Source of the DNA: Littorina saxatilis
Taxonomy: Eukaryota; Mollusca; Gastropoda; Littorinimorpha; Littorinidae
Reading direction: 5' to 3'
DNA length: 64,000 bases
NCBI RefSeq assembly: GCF_037325665.1
Contig: NC_090249.1
Coordinates: 60,615,127 to 60,679,126 of the forward strand
Each line of letters begins with the position of its first letter. Position 1 is the first letter of the stretch. The translations under genes were made by a program, and so were the position numbers. A model generated the notes under the pieces. It saw only the letters and a program-made list of their open reading frames with translations. It searched no databases and was not told the origin of the DNA. Positions 61,695 through 64,000 of this stretch are shown piece by piece.

Positions 61695-62522
61695 TTGACT
61701 CACATGCGAAGCAAAAGTGAGTCTATGTACTCACCCGAGTCGTCCGTCCGTCCGTCCCCCCCGTCCGGACGTCCGTCCGGAAAACTTTAACGTTGGATAT
61801 TTCTTGGACACTATTCAGTCTATCAGTACCAAATTTGGCAAGATGGTGTATGATGACAAGGCCCCAAAAAACATACATAGCATCTTGACCTTGCTTCAAG
61901 GTCAAGGTCGCAGGGGCCATAAATGTTGTCTAAAAAACAGCTATTTTGCACATTTTTCCCATTTTCTCTGAAGTTTTTGAGATTCAATACCTCACCTATG
62001 TATGATATATAGGGCAAAGTAAGTCCCATCTTTTGATACCAGTTTGGTTTACCTTGCTTCAAGGTCAAGGTCACAGGAGCTCTTCAAAGTTGGATTGTAT
62101 ACATATTTTGAAGTGACCTTGACCCTGAACTATGGAAGATAACTGTTTCAAACTTAAAAATTATGTGGGGCACATGTTATGCTTTCATCATGAGACACAT
62201 TTGGTCACATGATCAAGGTCAAGGTCACTTTGACCCTTATGAAATGTGACCAAAATAAGGTAGTAAACCACTAAAAGTGACCATATCTCATGGTAGAAAG
62301 AGCCAATAAGCACCATTGTACTTCCTGTGTCTTGAATTAACAGCTTTGTGTTGCATGACCTTGGATTTTGTATTTTGTATTTTGGTAGGAAAAATGTGTA
62401 AAGCAGTTCTTAGTGTATGATGTCATTGCTAGGTTTAGTTATTTGACCTTGACCCTGAAGGTCAAGGTCATGTAAAGGTCAAGGTCAAGCATGTGAGTCG
62501 TATGGGCTTTGCCCTTCTTGTT
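61695..62522 (+). mobile_element. Family E element, rich in TCAAGGTCA
   Basis: Inverted repeat GACTCACATGC (61697-61707) pairs with GCATGTGAGTC (62489-62499); 23 bases later, after GGGC-TTT-GCCC, it ends CTTCTTGTT. Near the 5' end lie GTGAGTC palindromes, a (CCGT)n tract and GTACCAAATTTGGCAAG. At least seven perfect TCAAGGTCA sites occur on the two strands, at about 61897, 62060, 62114, 62212, 62442, 62463 and 62478. No coding frame. Confidence 0.82.
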
Positions 62523-63177
62523 AATTATTTAAAGAAACCCTGTTTATATTATTCATACCTAATATGATTATATAAGAATGGATGTGAGTGTGTGTGTGTC
62601 TATATGTGTGATTCATCAGAGATGAACAGAAGCAATAACAAGATATTTTGCATGCGACTTGTCTTCCAGAGCCACAGATGTGCACCTCGGTTTGATTTTT
62701 CGATTTATTGTTTCACTTTACGGATAAATAACCTCCTTGTTATTGAATACAGCCTATATAAGCTTAGTGCAAGTGCCAGTACAGCGCCTACTCTTTTTTT
62801 AAGGGGATAACTCATTGAGGTGCCCTCAAAGTGCAAGTACTGTAAGCTTATAATTTTTATGATGCAAAGTGAAAAACACCCGGGCGAAGCCGACCGGGCC
62901 CGGTCCGGACTGCTTGTTATAAAAATCCGGTGCCCCCTGCTATACCACTACTGCTTACGTTCTGTTACAATGGAGGATTTAACCTATAAAAACGTACCGC
63001 ATCTTGGAAATGTTCAGCGTCCCGGTCTGGCCTCAGGGCAGCAGTGACAGCACTTGTTACGGCTGCAACAATTTCATTTACGTTTGCCATTTTGAATGGT
63101 TCCCGCGCGTAAAGAAAACAAGAACCACTCGATAAATATTTAACATAGAGCTAGTTCAGTTTTCAGAGTTGAGTTTC
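62523..63177. other. No recognised gene
   Basis: 62875-62925 has GC-rich palindromes (CCGGGCGAAGCCGACCGGGC) followed by CTGCTTGTT, reminiscent of the 3' ends of Families A-E, but no matching 5' end was found. Confidence 0.35.
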
Positions 63178-63396
63178 GTAACGTTATATAATGCATTATA
63201 TACGTATATAATGCCTTATATACGTATATAATGCATTATTTACTTAAATAATGAATTGTTTAGTAAATAAAAGATTTATTTAATTACATACAACAATCAC
63301 ATTTTTTACTTTTGTGTAAATAATGAATTATTTAGCTAAATAATGCATTATTTAGCTCTATAATGCATTATTTAGCTAAATAATTCATTATTTAGA
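63178..63396. repeat. AT-rich palindromic repeats (ATAATGCATTAT type)
   Basis: Units such as AAATAATGCATTATTTAGCT, TATATAATGCATTATATACG and AATAATTCATTATTTAG follow each other at 20-25 bp spacing; most are self-complementary. Confidence 0.85.
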
Positions 63397-63409
63397 TCAA
63401 CAGGAAAAA

Positions 63410-63628
63410 ACGTAATTTCTTTACAAACGGATTGCCATAGACTCCAGATATAAACTTTGTGAAGGTGAAGCACTACATGCAGCTTGTCGCTACACGGTTC
63501 ACAAAAGACAACACTGTGGCCACAGTCAAGACAGCGGATCTTGCTCTCCTCTTGATCACAAAAAGAGCAGCGGTCTATCACTCTATGGCACCTGAGAGTG
63601 TTTCCAAGCGAGCTGTCAGCATTTTGTC
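63410..63628 (-). pseudogene. Cysteine-rich zinc-binding fragment, KDZ/CxC2-like or B-box-like
   Basis: The minus frame, open after a TGA near 63626, reads CSFCDQEESKIRCLDCGHSV, then FCEPCSDKLH and LHLHKVYIW. The spacing C-x2-C ... C-x2-C ... C-x2-C ... H ... H-W resembles the cysteine cluster found N-terminal to KDZ (Kyakuja/Dileera/Zisupton) transposases; a B-box zinc finger is the alternative. No ATG starts it in frame, and the AT-rich palindromes follow, so it is probably a transposon exon fragment. No transposase catalytic part is visible. Confidence 0.45.
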
Positions 63629-63639
63629 ATGGAGTGATG

Positions 63640-64000
63640 CCTATTTTTGAATTTCTCTGTTTTTGTCTTGACGCATGGCATGCCTGCTTGGCTGTCTCTC
63701 GGCGTTGTGTTCGCTGAACACTGCTGACAACAACAAAACGGCAATAATAGCGAAAGCAAAGCCTCAAATGACAGAGATCTATGTTGGTTGCCAGAGCATG
63801 GTTGTACATAGTGTTAAGCATGGAAGTTTCCATGTGAACTGAAAAAGGAGACAAACTTGCATCGGTCTCGAATAGCTATAAAATGCTGAAGAGACGATAA
63901 ACAATAATAACCCACCAACCAACCAAGCCAACGATGATGGTGTATTGACTGCAACAGGTTCCTTGATGTGGGCCGCCCCCCAACCATCTGCACTTCCGTC
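63640..64000. other. No recognisable feature at window edge
   Basis: Short frames without domains; a CCAACCAACCAA run at 63912-63925. Confidence 0.35.

Noticed and set aside
62870-62930. Fifth CTTGTT-ending family
   Set aside because: GC-rich palindromes precede CTGCTTGTT, but I found no matching 5' inverted repeat, so it stays a weak hint.

Overview
This window looks like repeat-rich genomic DNA from a marine mollusc, probably a gastropod. It has no bacterial operons. It has long microsatellites, at least seven minisatellite arrays, tRNA-derived SINEs with body sequences I associate with molluscs, non-LTR (LINE) reverse transcriptase fragments, and one convincing spliced host gene. The organism call is an inference from repeat content and gene style, not a database match.

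Layout. 1-3.4 kb: a 32-bp minisatellite, a hairpin MITE with a SINE nested in it, a short 51-bp array, and the RT-bearing 3' part of a LINE. 3.5-10 kb: many copies of one interspersed family (called Family A here), partly head to tail, separated by a second LINE and followed by Helitron-like Family B copies. 10-15.9 kb: mostly featureless DNA, a hairpin element, an ACGT-rich stretch and a 1.9-kb array of 51-bp (17-codon) units. 16-22.7 kb: SINEs, more Family A, Family C, and a 38-bp minisatellite with about 47 copies. 22.7-25.3 kb: a third LINE split by an insertion. 25.3-34.7 kb: quiet DNA with a dispersed duplication and 60-bp and 38-bp arrays. 34.8-50.7 kb: Family A copies (one holding a solo LTR), a canonical Helitron, Family D, fold-back elements and SINEs with clear target-site duplications. 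51.7-53 kb: a fourth LINE. 54.6-56.8 kb: a three-exon minus-strand protein gene. 57-64 kb: quiet DNA with a second Family C copy, Family E (rich in nuclear-receptor half-sites), and a cysteine-rich fragment that may come from a KDZ-type transposon.

The most interesting result is structural. Four families that otherwise differ in sequence (A, C, D, E) share one terminal plan: an inverted repeat about 2 bases inside the 5' end, its partner 23-28 bases before the 3' end, then a tiny hairpin, then CTTGTT. That asymmetry fits the Helentron/Helitron2 type of rolling-circle element. Family B instead has the textbook Helitron plan (A, then TC ... hairpin, CTAG, then T). Several of these families also carry a simple-sequence tract next to a related motif of the form GATC(N)n-AAATTTG. 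Together they suggest that rolling-circle elements shaped much of this locus and spread microsatellites and transcription-factor sites (CRE, TCAAGGTCA).

Limits: I read by eye without alignments or databases. Family names are informal labels. Copy boundaries are good to a few bases where stated and approximate elsewhere.
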